64,000 nucleotides of DNA, from assembly GCF_000350225.1 (NCBI RefSeq), contig NW_005179318.1, forward strand, positions 159,939 through 223,938, written 5' to 3'. How positions within the stretch are numbered: position 1 is the stretch's first letter; each line of letters begins with the position of its first letter. Shown here piece after piece: positions 45,292-56,415 of this stretch. Source of the DNA: Chondrus crispus. Lineage: Eukaryota > Rhodophyta > Florideophyceae > Gigartinales > Gigartinaceae. The translations under genes were made by a program, and so were the position numbers. A model generated the notes under the pieces. The model ran no database searches, was not told the origin of the DNA, and saw only the letters and a program-made list of their open reading frames with translations.

Positions 45292-48200
45292 AGACGGTTA
45301 CGTACACGCGGTCGCGTGAGCCGTCTCTTCCCCACGAACTAGACCCGACCCCGCGTGCTCGCAAAGGACACGGGGGGTATTGTCCGATAATACATCCCCC
45401 GCTACCGGAGGCGAACACGGGAGCTCCTGTAATGCCGATACAGGAGCGAGCGCACGTCGAGGCCTCCGAAGTCCTGACGTTAGGAGCACAAGACACGGGG
45501 ACAGCCGACGTCCCGGTGAGGCGTAACGAAGGCGACGGGGGCAACGACGACCGAAAAGATTCGGTCGACCCCCTGACTCCCGCGAGCCAAAGGTCGCCGG
45601 AGAAAGGTCCGTGTCGAACGGACTCCAGTAATCCGAGGGGCGTCACTGATCCGCCGACGCCCCAAGGAGGAGGGAGAAGGAAACGCAAGCGGGGCCAGCA
45701 CCGAAATCGAAGGCCCCGGCGGAACGACCTCACCGATAAGGTCGCCCCGAAGGTTGTCGACGGCGTCATTTGCCTTATGACGTCGAAGATCTACAACGTC
45801 CTCGGCTCGATAGCCACAGAGGAAAATGCATTTAAACCCCGCACGATCGCCGTTGATACGTGCTCGGGGTATAATCTGGTGAGGAAGGCCGACCTTCCCC
45901 CCGATTGGACGCGTTACGTCGTGCACGACGCACCTCTGCCACGATTGGCAGGCGCGAATAGCAACCCCCTCAAGCTTTCGGCCGTCGTCCGCCTGGCCGT
46001 GCGGTTGAGGAACACGGTGTTCTGAATTCTGTTCGTAGTCGCGGACCAGCTCGCCGTGCCGGTCCTTCTCGGCACGGCCTTCATCGATACGCACGTGCGA
46101 TGCATCGACATCGAAGCTCAACGAATGGAGCTACGCCAAGGCGGTTCTGTCGCCATCGTCGACGGAAAGGGGGAGTCGACTCCCCCTACCAGGCGACACG
46201 GACGACACACGGGTCGGCCGGACGTACGCGGGGAGGCCCCGCAGGCGATCCGAATCGCCCGCTGGGTTACCATCCCCGCGATGTCACAAGCCCGTGTGCG
46301 TGTGACAACTGCGGGGAGGGGCCTCGTGTTCCTGGAGCCCAAGCCCTCACTCCAACACCGACATGGAGTGAGGCTGACGAATGGCGTCGCGGAGGTCCTA
46401 CCGAATCAGACCTTCGACGTCATCGTCGCGAATTTCTCACGACGAGAAAAGCGGCTTCCGAAGCACACCGTCGTGGGATACGCGAAGCGCAACCCCCTTG
46501 CGATCCTCACTCTCGAACGTAAGGTCGCCGAGGGGATCGCGCACGCGCTACACCTGACCGACTTGACCAATCAAGTCGGTGGGGTAGGAGTTGGCCGATC
46601 CAACTCCGACGATGAGACCACCGCCGGGGGCAGGGGGGTCGACCCGGACGAACGGTCGCCTTTATGCCAACCGACGGCGAGAGGTACTGTACTCCCCGAG
46701 CAAAAGGATCCCAAAAATCCACCGATGGATTGGGAAAAAGAGATCGACCTGTCATACATCGACGATGACAAGCTCCGTGGCCACGTACTCGAGATGCTCC
46801 GTAAGCACTCGAGTCTGTGGAGCGGTGCGCTTGGAACGATCCAAGCCACAGAGCACCGCATTCCCCTCGAACCGGGAACGAAACCGATTCGTTCTATGCC
46901 CTATCGGAAGGGCCCGCCCATGCGCGAAATGGTCGCGAAGGAGGTCAGCAAGATGTTGAACGCAGGGGTTATCGAACCCGCGAGCACCGAGTGGGCGTCC
47001 CCCGTGGTGCTCGTACCGAAGAAAGACGGCTCTCTTCGGTTCTGCGTGGACTACCGGCGTCTCAACGCGAAGACCGCAGCGGATTCGTATCCACTGCCAC
47101 GGATGGACGACTGCATCGACTCGTTAGGAGATGCAGCCGTCTTCACCACGTTGGACTGCAATTCCGGTTATTGGCAGATCCCGGTCGCTCCGGAAGACCG
47201 GGATAAGACCACGTTTACGACGCACATGGGCACTTTTCGCCACTTGCGCATGCCGTTTGGACTCAAAGGGGCACCGGCCACCTTCCAACGTGCGCTCGAC
47301 ATAATACTTTCCGGAGTCCGCTGGCAAATATGCCTCTTCTATGTCGACGACGTGATCGTGTTCTCCCGTACGCACGGAGAACACGCGAGGCATCTCGATA
47401 CCGTCTTGAGCTTACTGCGGAGTTCCGGTATCTCTCTTAAGCTCAAGAAGTGCAGCTTCTTCCGACCGAAGGTGCACTACTTGGGGCACGTCATCTCTCC
47501 AGGCAAGTTGAGCGTGGCTGATACGGCGGCCGACGCATTCAAGACGTTCACGTTCCCAAGGACGTTGACGCAAGTGCGCTCGTTCCTCGGGGCGTGTAAC
47601 GTATACCGCCGATTCGTTAAGGGGTTCGCTAAGATTGCGCGTCCTCTGACCGACATGACGCGCAAGGATTCGGATCCCGATTTCTATAACCCCACGGAGC
47701 TGCAACTTCAGGCGTTCGAGAAACTTAAGAAGTGCATGATCGCTCCGCCGATCCTCGCATTGCCCCGGCACGGTCGTCCGTACATGATAGACACCGACGC
47801 GAGTGCCTACCAACTCGGCTGCACCTTACTTCAGGGGCACGAAGAGCCGAACGACTGGCGCCCCGTGGGGTATTGGTCGTACTCACTGTCGGATAGTGAG
47901 CGCAACTACAGCGCTACCGAACGCGAGTGCTTCGCCGTAGTGTGGGCCGTCCGCACACTACGGCCGTACGTAGAGGGCACGAAGTTCACCGTACGGACGG
48001 ACCATGACGCCCTCCGATGGCTCATGTCACTCACCGAGAGTTCCGGAAGACTCATCCGGTGGCGGCTACGTCTGGCTGAATACGATTTCACCATTCAGTA
48101 CCGCCCCGGACGCGTGCATCAGGTGCCCGATGCCCTGTCACGACTCGTGTTGCCGAAGGTCGCCGATGACCCTCGCCCCACCGTCGAGGTGGATGACGAC

Positions 48201-50012
48201 ATCCCCACTTTCGACGGGGGCACGACAGTTCGAGACGTATCGAACGAGCTCGCGAACCACTCTTGTACCGCCAGTTGTGATCATAAGGCCGTCCATGTCT
48301 TCATAACGACACGGAACCAAGCCGAAGCCCGAACAAGGTCGCGCGCACGGACGCGCGACGAACCGAGGGGCGACGACGAAGCCCCCGCTCTCCAAGGACC
48401 CAATTCGTTTTGGGAGAAGAACGACGAGTTCGACGCCGCCGACATCCAGCGCGCCGAAGACCCCGAGGCTGGCGTGCTCGATGCCCCGGTCGCCCCACCG
48501 CAGGACGACCTTCCGGCCCCTCTTATGATAGAGGAGATAGTCGAGGAGCAACGCGTGGATGACTTCTGCCAAACCGTTTTGGCACGACAGTCAGAGTCCC
48601 GGGACTCCGCTTTCTTCGAGGACCACCAAGGGGTGCTCAAACGGAGACACCCCTTCGAACTTGATATCGTTCAGGTGGTGGTACCTCGGACGCTTCGCGC
48701 CAGGCTCCTTCGCCTGTGCCACAACCCAGCCATCGCGGGGCACCCGGGCCAGAACCGTATGTACTACGCACTTCGACGCAAGTACTACTGGCCCCACCTG
48801 GCTGCAGACGTAGCAGCCACGGTGCGAGGGTGTCGAACCTGCGCGATGAACCGAGTCAAGCTGAGGAAACATCTCAACCGATTGAGATTGTTTCCAGCTA
48901 CGAGGCCCCTCGAGAGCCTCGCAATCGACATCTTGGGGCCGCTCCCCAAGACGAAGACAGGAAAACGATTCCTGCTCGTGATTACGGACCGCTTCAGTAA
49001 GCTGACGCAAGTTGTTGCGCTCCGCACGATAACCGCATACACCGTCGCGGTTGCGTTCTGCGAATCGTGGGTGTTTAAGTACGGCGTCCCGCGCACGTTG
49101 CTGTCCGATAACGGACCGCAGTTTAACGCCAAGTTCTTCCACAGCACGTGCCGCGTTCTGGGGATAACGAATTTGTACACTTCGGCGTACCATCCCCAGA
49201 CGAACGGGCAAGTCGAGCGATATAACCGAACAATCGCCTCGATGCTGCGGAACTACGTGGGTGAACACCAGGACGACTGGGATGTGTACGTGGGGCCGCT
49301 TACGTACGCGTACAACTCCCACGTACATCGCACCACACGCACCACGCCGTTTGAGCTCGTGCTCAGCAGGCCACCGCCGGAGTTCTCTCTCCGACGGGCG
49401 GACGGCGACGCGCCCCCTTCGCATAGGGGGAACCAACGTGCCGAGTTCCTCAAGACCTTGGACTCGACTATCCAAAAGGCCTACGGGAGCCTGCGTCGGA
49501 CGCAGGCCCGCTACAAGCGCGACTTCGATAAGCGCATACGACGTATTAATTCCCGACTCCGTCCCGGAGAATACGTATATCTCAACCCCACCGATGGGGC
49601 TAAGACATCGAACAAGCTCGCCTCGCCCGCGGTCGGACCCTACCGCGTGCTCGCCAATGACCGCCGAACCATCACGATCGATCGTGATGGGGTCACCGAG
49701 CGAGTCTCCGCCGATCGCTGCGTGTACGCGCCGTCTCCGATAGACGCGCCACAAGCAAGTACGACGACCCCGCGGGACCTCGCCGATAAGGTCACCGCGG
49801 GAACGCAGTATGCCGTCGAACGGCTACTGAGACATCGAGTCATGGAAGACGGAACTACGGAGTTCGTCATCAAGTGGGCGGATTACGACGCGCCCACTTG
49901 GACTGCGCGGACTCACGTCCCGGAGGAGTTGATGTCTCGTTACGCCCAACGCCTTCGGAGACGTACCGGCAGGGACCTCACCCAAACCGTGAACGCGGAC
50001 GTTCACGCTTAA
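45292..50012 (+). pseudogene. Pol of B2: protease, RT, RNase H, integrase, chromodomain (one stop)
   Basis: Protease with IAVDTCSGYNLV (DTC instead of DTG) at about 45855, then TGA at 46023-46025 where B1 has CGA. From 46056 the frame is open for 1318 codons to TAA 50010-50012. RT: VVLVPKKDGSLRF, FYVDDVIVF. RNase H: MIDTDASAYQLG, ERECFAVVWAV, RTDHDALRWL, PDALSRL. An acidic linker follows. Integrase: HNPAIAGHPGQ with RGCRTCAMNRV (HHCC), then AIDILGPLP, LLSDNGPQF, NGQVERYNRTI (DDE). GPYRVLAND is the GPY/F-like motif. The C-terminus (YAVERLLRHRVMEDG then FVIKWADYDAPTWTARTHVP) is a chromodomain-like fold. The stop codon overlaps the hairpin and G-run described at 49987-50023. Confidence 0.92.
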
Positions 50013-50023
50013 GGGGGGGGGCC
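49987..50023 (+). promoter_or_regulatory. Hairpin and polypurine run at the B2 pol end
   Basis: GTGAACG-CGGA-CGTTCAC (49989-50006) is a perfect 7-bp stem, followed by the pol TAA and a run of nine G. An almost identical segment lies immediately before the 3' LTR (53783-53819), and a third at the B1 pol end (58548-58584). Confidence 0.75.
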
Positions 50024-50665
50024 CTCAACCGCTCCTTCGCGGATTAACCCCAGTCTGCACGAACAGACTAAAAGGGGAAGCGAAGGAGGTCGGCGGACCC
50101 TATCGGAGGGTCACAGCCGGGGACGCGTTCAAGTCAAGTCGTCTTGACTTCTCGGACGTCAAGGACGCGAGAGATAAGAACAGGACAGTACGAACTGCCT
50201 GAAAAAATGTTGGGCCCTCGTAATGACCGACATTACGAGGACCGTGAAACCCGGTTCGGATCGGAAAAGTCGGACGACCCCCCCCGAACAGGATTGCCGG
50301 ACGATCCGTTAAGTCCAGCAACCACGGCGAGGAGGGGCGCCCGACGAACGAGGCGATCAGCGGTGGAATCACGAGAGCCCCTCGGTGGGCAGAGTAAGCG
50401 ACCAGAATCCCCGTTGCTTGTGTCTCGGAATATCTGAGAAGGTTCGGGCTCACTTCGAGCCCTCAGTCCGCATCCGGGTCCGATAACCCGACGGACAACG
50501 TGGTCATGACCCTATCGATAGCGGTCGTGCGCGAGGAAACGCGCAAAAGGCGTTTTCAGATGAGCCGGCGAGTGAGGCTGCGTTCGCCTCAACAGTCGCC
50601 AGGATAGTTAAGGAAGGGGCGTCAGCGCCAGAGCAACTCGGTCAGAGGGGCACTAATATATGCGC
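50013..50665 (+). other. Hairpin-rich region after B2 pol, conserved with B1
   Basis: Shared with 58574-59224. Perfect stems: CTCCTTCGC/GCGAAGGAG (50032-50040 with 50080-50088) enclosing AGTCTG/CAGACT (50052-50069); AAGTCAAG/CTTGACTT (50131-50150); CCTCGTAATG/CATTACGAGG (50216-50240). The first ~440 bases are nearly identical between copies and the rest is more diverged. No convincing ORF. It could be a packaging, export or antisense-transcript 3' element. Confidence 0.65.
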
Positions 50666-53600
50666 ACACACGTGTACTGTCAGCCCCAATTAGAACTTTT
50701 TGTCGCTAATCACGGCGCATGCCATGATTTAGTTTTGGGAAGATTTTTTCCTCAGACGACAGCGCACCAATCAGGAACCGTGGTCTGATTTTTTGGCTGA
50801 AATTGTTTTCGCGGGAAATTATGACAATTTTTGGGATGATTTTCTGATTGCGCGGCGGACGGAAAAAGGTCGCAGTACACGTGTATTACAAGAAAATGTC
50901 CCAATCCACGGCGCATTCCGTGTGGGTAATGGGTACCCTCCCACGCTGCTTACTCTAACGTCTCATCTTCCGCGCGCGTACGCAGGGACAAAGAGCGGAA
51001 CGTCCAGGATGAGCGAGACCGATTGGGCAACACAAGAATTCAGGAGACTGTCGCAAAGAAGCCGCACCTCCGTCAGCCCTCCGGCGTCCTCAGCGGACTC
51101 GAGTGCACGTGCGTCGACGCCGGCGCGCACTTTCGGGCATCGTCACGTCCGCCGGCACCCCAGACGCGCCCACGTGCACGCGTCAAGAAGATTTAAGCGA
51201 ACCCGTCGTCAAGGGCATCGGCTCCAATCCGCGAGTCCTTCCGCCCTTCCGTACGCGTCAAGAACGTGCAGGGAAACCCATCGTCGGGACCCTCACCTCC
51301 TTGTCGCGCAGCTCGGTGCGCGCACCCGTAAGCGTACACTCTCCTCCTCGTAGCCTCGATAGGCGGGACCCGGCCACAAATACTAGGCGAGCGTACCGTA
51401 TGAGCGGCAACCACGCGCCTCCTCAGTAGGAGACGGACGAGGTCCGCGTAAAAGGGGGAGGTTAAGCCGTCCTCGAAGGACAACCACCCGCGGCCGACGA
51501 GGCCGACGCGCAGAGGAAGAACCGAGAAACGAGCCTCGCTGCCTGCAGTCAGCGGCGAACCGACACCCCGCGACCCCCTTCGGAGGGGGGAGAGACCGAC
51601 CGCAGTCGTGACCGTGGAAAATGCGTAACGTGATAGGGGTTCCGGACGTCGACCCGGTACCCCTCACTTACCTTACCGGAAGATGTGGGATGAAGGAGGC
51701 CGCCGACGCACCACCCCCTCACACGGGGCGCCACCACGTCCACCACCACTAGCTCGCGCCCTGGCCTTCTCGGCGCCGTCAAGCGCCTTCCCGCGTGTAA
51801 TCACCTCATCGCCGCCTCCCTGCGGTCTCGCGCCGACGCTGGAGTAGCGGCAACCGCGTGCGCGTCGTCCTCGCAGAGCCGCTCGCCGCTCGCCCCTTTC
51901 CGACCAGGGAGAGGCCTTCCGCTGATCTTCTACGCAGCGCTCACCGCGGCTGCTCAAGGGCAGCTGGATCCCCGCCGTCAGCAGTTCTGTGGAGGAACAG
52001 AAGGAAAAGGGGAGAGGGTCTGACGGTGGCTGGGGGTATGCAGGTTGAGGCTGCTGTCACGTAGTACGCGTGCGTATATGCGACAGACCACCCCGTGATG
52101 GTTGTCGAGGCTACCGAGAAGGGCAGAAGCAGTACGAACTGCTTTGCCAAAATGAATAGTGATGCAACGAGTATGCGGAACGAGAAACACAGTAGGGCTC
52201 TCATAGCACTCGCCAAAACGGAGTTACAGTCGTATAGAGGTGAGGAAGTCAAAATGGATTGATAGAGAAGGCGTAGTTCCGCAACACACAAGGACCAGGC
52301 CGCACGGGGTGCTCGGATAGGGGGTAAGCCGGAGGGCGGTACGGAAAGGCCTCTCGACGGTCGCACAAAATGAGCTTAACTGTGCAAGGTCGAAAAATAA
52401 CGGACGAGCCACGAAAGAGTGTCCTCCTCTAAATCGAAGAAGGCAAACGAGCAGGAGTGTTCAGTGCTCCCTGTCGACGTGCGGCCCCTGGAGGACATAC
52501 AAAGCCGCTGCACGCATGCGTGCAAAAATGCGATGTGAATCGGCGCAGTATGGCCGAGAGCGAGAGCGAGAGCGAACCTCTCTTCTACGTCAGGGGCAAA
52601 CGACTACAGAAGACGACTACATTGCGCGACGCACGTACATGGTGCGCATTGGAATTGATGGAAACAAAAAAAACCCCGAAGGAAGAAAGGCACCGCGCGC
52701 GCCGGGGGACGACCCTCGAGGGGGTGAACGCGCAGCCCGGGAGAGGGGGACAAGGCCATCTAACCTCCCCTGATGCCACGACGAATGAGCCCTGCCATAT
52801 GACCAAGAGCTTTTTTGGAACGCCTTGCTTTCGCTGGACGACGCGTCATCGGCATGAAGATGACGCCAGAAAGAAGAGATTTGAGAGCTCGGGCGGTCGA
52901 CTGTCGCGGCGTGGCGGCAGCACCGGAAGAAAATCAGACGCTTGGTCGCACGGAGAGCGCGCGCGCCCCGACGAATGCTGCGAAGCGCATGTGTTTACCG
53001 CCGGGACGGTGATGGATGGCGGAAAGAAAAAAGGAGGAATTGGCAGTTGCGACATCTGTGTTAGCGGATGTAACAGCGAAGGGAGGGTGGTGGATAATAC
53101 CGATACAGCGTGCATGCCGTGGAAGGGAGGAACCGTCATGGTTGAGGCTCATGGTGTTAGTTAATACCGGATCTACAGACATGAGTGGAAAGATAGCCAC
53201 GTGCGTGTTATTCGCAAAACGCGCGCTTTTGTACGGGTCACCAGGGGTAGGCGACCTCATCGCTGGTGAAACGGTGTCGAAGTCGTCCCGTGCATGTCCA
53301 GGATGTACGCCGTCGATGCAGAAGCCCGGAAGCAGCGCCGGAGGAGGGAGAGGAAAGACGAGCGCAATGGGCCAGGGGAGCAGAGAAGTCCACCCTGAGC
53401 GAGACAGCCTCTACGGCAGAGGTGCTCGTCAGTCCCAGCAAAGTGCCCGAGGTTGACTGATGTAAGCACAGCGTCGTCGTCCCTGGATGTTTTGGCCCGG
53501 TATCGGGGTTGCGACTTGTGGCGCGGCGTTCGTGCTACTTGTGGCGCAGTGAATCCAGAATGGTACTATTTTGGGAGGCCTCGCAAGGCGTGCAGGCTGC

Positions 53601-53782
53601 GGTGGGAGAACTGACGCAACGCAAGGGCGTACACATATCGTGAATGAAGGGGCACGTCGGCTGGGGTAAGAGGACACGAGATAACAATAACGGAGGGATG
53701 AGAACGCCAAGAAGGGAGGAATTATTCGGAGGCATCACGACGAGATGCAGATCAGGGGAAGGACGGGTCATCCTACAAGCAC
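50666..53782. other. B2-specific cassette between structured region and 3' LTR
   Basis: 3.1 kb with no counterpart in B1 or B3, where this position holds an antisense ORF. It opens with a short string also present in the B LTR (GCGCACACACGTGTACTGTC at about 50663), then changes to unrelated sequence. A plus-strand frame from ATG ~52550 to 53164 (about 204 codons, basic, with SESESESEP at its start) is the longest but has no family signature and is not called a gene. Confidence 0.5.
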
Positions 53783-53819
53783 CCGTGAACGCGGACGTCC
53801 CCGCTTAAGGGGGGGGCCG
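53783..53819 (+). promoter_or_regulatory. Polypurine tract segment before B2 3' LTR
   Basis: GTGAACGCGGACGTCCCC, then GCTTAAGGGGGGGGCCG abutting the LTR. It repeats the pol-end segment with two changes that weaken the hairpin. Confidence 0.75.
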
Positions 53820-54517
53820 TGTAGTATAACCCCCCCCTGGGGCTTTTTAGTTAGATTAGATCAGCAACGGGATCTAGTGCTGTAGAGCTCGATGCTCTAC
53901 AGTACTACCGCGCGTGGCCACGTGTACCCCTTGGGTACAGGGCGCACGCGTGCACACCTGTACACGTGTACCGCGCGAACGAAACGCGCACGCACCACGG
54001 GTAATACGTGTACTGTCAGCCTCGACCTAGCTGACAGTATTACAGTGCAGGCCGACCTGCACTACAGTAGCCCACTACAGTACCTCGGTACTGTCGTGTT
54101 ATGATAGATTGTTTTGTACATTAAATATGGAGCGGACCGGCGGCGGTGGAAGAGGACAAGCACGGACTTGTCACCCACCGACCGTCAAGGTCCGACTTCC
54201 CGCTTATTCTAAGGTAGCGCTCGCTAACTATCTTAGAGCGGCACCGAGCGCGGGTTGAGGACGCGCGCGGTACGCCCACGAGTCGGCTCCGCCTCCGCCC
54301 GTCGGTACTGGATCGTTACCCAGTACCGCGCCGGGGCGTCGAGACGTCGAACCGCTGGCGCGTACCGGCGTCCTCCCCGTTCCCGCTCTACCACGCTACC
54401 CGGGCCCGCTGCCCGGTGCCGTTAGCTGGTGTCCCGCTTCACCCCCGTCTTCCCGATCGACAAGGGTCTCGGTCGAACTGCGCATACACCCCTATCGCTG
54501 GGGGTGTTTATGCTACA
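53820..54517 (+). repeat. 3' LTR of B2
   Basis: 698 bases, TGTAGTATAA to TTATGCTACA, followed by the CCGGC duplication. Confidence 0.93.
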
Positions 54518-54522
54518 CCGGC
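54518..54522. other. Target site duplication (right) of B2
   Basis: CCGGC, pairing with 41939-41943. Confidence 0.9.
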
Positions 54523-56010
54523 CCGATACGGGGCTTGTGCGATGGGACGAGTCTCGGGGATCAACTCGATCCGATGGACTGTGGTATTAATTTCGCTAAG
54601 CGTCCCATCCCACATCCTTGAATACTTCTTCAACATCCGACGGAACCGCTTGCGCAGCCGGTCCGGCACGTTGCTCAGGTCGAGTTACTCCACGTCCGGC
54701 GGGGGAGGCTCAATCCGCCGCTCCGGCGTCGTAGTTGCCGTCGCGGAGAGCCTTTCCTCCCGTTCTCCTTGCTGGTACTCGCGATCTTGATCCGACGGTT
54801 CGCATCTTGCCTCGCCCGTAGGCGTCTTGGTAGAATTAGGAAAATTTTCCTTCTTCCTTTCTTGAATTCCGAGAACTTCACCAATGGTGGTTTTGCTCTC
54901 GAGCGCGGCTTTCGGGTGCGGTAATAATTCTGCCACCACTTGGCCTTTTTGCACCCTGACAGGGTACGTCCTAAAATTCGCAACGAGTAAACGAAATGGC
55001 CGGTCAGGCTCGACCGGAACAACATCATTTGTACACGTCAGCCCGTGCCTTTCGTACAACGACGAGTACGGCTGAACCACAACTAAGCCCGCCCTCTTCG
55101 AGGTGCATTCCACGACGCGTTGCGTTCCTGGCTCAATAGTTGTGGCTCTTGCCACTTTTACCTTAGGGGAAATTCGCTCCACCTTTCCATCATTCTCGTC
55201 CTCTCCCGGGACGAGATTCTTCTTTCCTCTTCTCGTCGAGAACCGCCTAACTGTCGGAACCTCCGAGAAATCCGCCAACTCAACCGTTTTCTTCCTTGGA
55301 TAAATTGCTTCCACAAACCGATCACAGTAGTCCGCGCCTAGAATTAGCGGGACGGCTAGTTTTTCGCATACAATAAACTCGGCTGCGGCCACAAATTTTC
55401 CAAGCCTCACAGGCATTCCAATTGTGCCGAGAGTCCGGAGTGGCCTATTGTTCGCGTCGCCAATGTCTTGGTTCGGTCCGTAGGACACTAGAGATTCCAT
55501 TGCAGCTGGGAGTTCCGACTTTCGCACAAGGTTTGGTCCCGCGCCGGTGTCTAAAACAGACAACACCCGGCTCATCAATCCGACTGTCGGTCCAATGTCC
55601 GCGTACACTTTGTAGTTTTTTCGCGCAAGAACCAAAATCTTCTCGGGACATTCCCTTCGCTTAACCCTGTACCAGGGTCTTCGAACTTCTTCCAGCGGAT
55701 GATCTCGGGCTCGGCTCAAAATTTTCTTGACTTGAGCTGGCCCTTTGGGCTTATCCACCAATCCAACAACCTCCTCCTCGAGGCCTGACTTTTCCTTTAG
55801 AGACGGGGAACGGGGCTGAGCCCCGGGCACAGTACGTCGACCCTGTGCCTCTCGCGACTCATGCGAGATTCCCCTCTCTAGTTTTCCTGCCGCTGCGGGA
55901 TCCTTCTCACATCCGACGGCGCGGGCCCCGCGGTGGGCCCTCTGAACGGTTGGTTCGACCTCGGCGTTGAAGCACTCGGCGTGCTCGCCGTCTGCGAATC
56001 GAACCAATTC
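54523..56010 (-). pseudogene. Protease and RT N-terminus of the A element (5' segment of pol)
   Basis: The 440-codon frame 54685-56007 contains a canonical aspartic protease site LSVLDTGAGPNLV (about 55560) and VPLILGADYCD, then a linker. It ends in TAA (54685-54687), after which the same frame continues (LDLSNVPDRL, RKRFRRMLKKYSRMW, HRIELIP) up to the B2 insertion and rejoins 41943. Its frame is -1 to gag and overlaps gag by ~130 bases; GGAAAAC sits directly before the gag TAG at 55878. Confidence 0.88.
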
Positions 56011-56415
56011 TTGACCTTCAGGTAACTCGTCGATGGTATCCCTAACCTCTCTATCGGAGACAACGCTTCATAATTTTCCAAAACTCGGTGCATTTCCCGG
56101 AGGGAAAGAATGCACGTTGGCGCGGCGTGCCCCTTTTCATAGCAATGATAGCACACCAGACCGTGCGTCTTGACGGGATACGGCGTCCTAGGTCACCCAC
56201 GGGCCGGCGGCCTTCCTTGACGTTGCGGCCTTCCCATCCAGCCTGACCTTCGAAATGTCGTACCCTTGTCTTCCATCGGAATGCGCGGCGCCGGCGTGTG
56301 GCCGCGCCCCCGAAACATCATCACGGGATCCGTGGGCTCTGAAAACGACTCCGTCGTGTATGCAGGCGTCGGTAAAGTTGACGACCCGCTGTCCCCGTAG
56401 TCCTCGTGTCCGTAG
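55878..56415 (-). pseudogene. Gag C-terminal part of the A element
   Basis: Starts at the truncation at 56415. One TGA at 56193-56195 interrupts an otherwise single frame. After it comes the CCHC zinc knuckle CYHCYEKGHAAPTC and a tail ending PQRQEN. This supplies the knuckle that is beyond the window in the left A copy. Confidence 0.8.

Larger units (their letters stand above)
41944..54517 (+). mobile_element. Family B retrotransposon B2, complete with both LTRs
   Basis: 12,574 bp: 5' LTR, primer site, gag, pol, structured region, 3.1-kb variable cassette, polypurine tract and 3' LTR, with a 5-bp TSD. The two LTRs differ at roughly seven positions in 697, so this is the youngest large insertion here. 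Two nonsense mutations (gag TGA 43525, pol TGA 46023) make this copy non-autonomous as it stands. It is the reference for B gene order because RNase H to chromodomain is intact. Confidence 0.93.
31871..56415 (-). mobile_element. Family A retrotransposon inserted in B1 and itself split by B2
   Basis: Minus-strand element in two segments, 31871-41943 and 54523-56415, separated by B2. In element order (right to left): truncated gag, protease, RT, [B2], RT-RNase H-integrase-chromodomain, a 5.9-kb 3' region with an antisense ORF, polypurine tract, 3' LTR. The 5' LTR, leader and gag N-terminus are missing at 56415, along with 21 bases of B1, so a deletion removed this border. It has three in-frame stops in coding parts but no frameshift besides the natural gag/pol one. 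Confidence 0.88.

Noticed and set aside
48591..49754. 387-codon minus-strand frame opposite B2 integrase
   Set aside because: Mirror of a highly biased GC coding strand; B1 has a different-length frame there and the sense strand is an unambiguous integrase.
52457..53164. Possible basic protein in the B2 cassette
   Set aside because: First codon is GTG; the ATG-initiated part has low-complexity and no family features. Kept only as a remark.
56255..56415. N-terminal 54 codons of the frame that runs into B1 integrase
   Set aside because: They are antisense to A gag and joined to pol only through the insertion junction.
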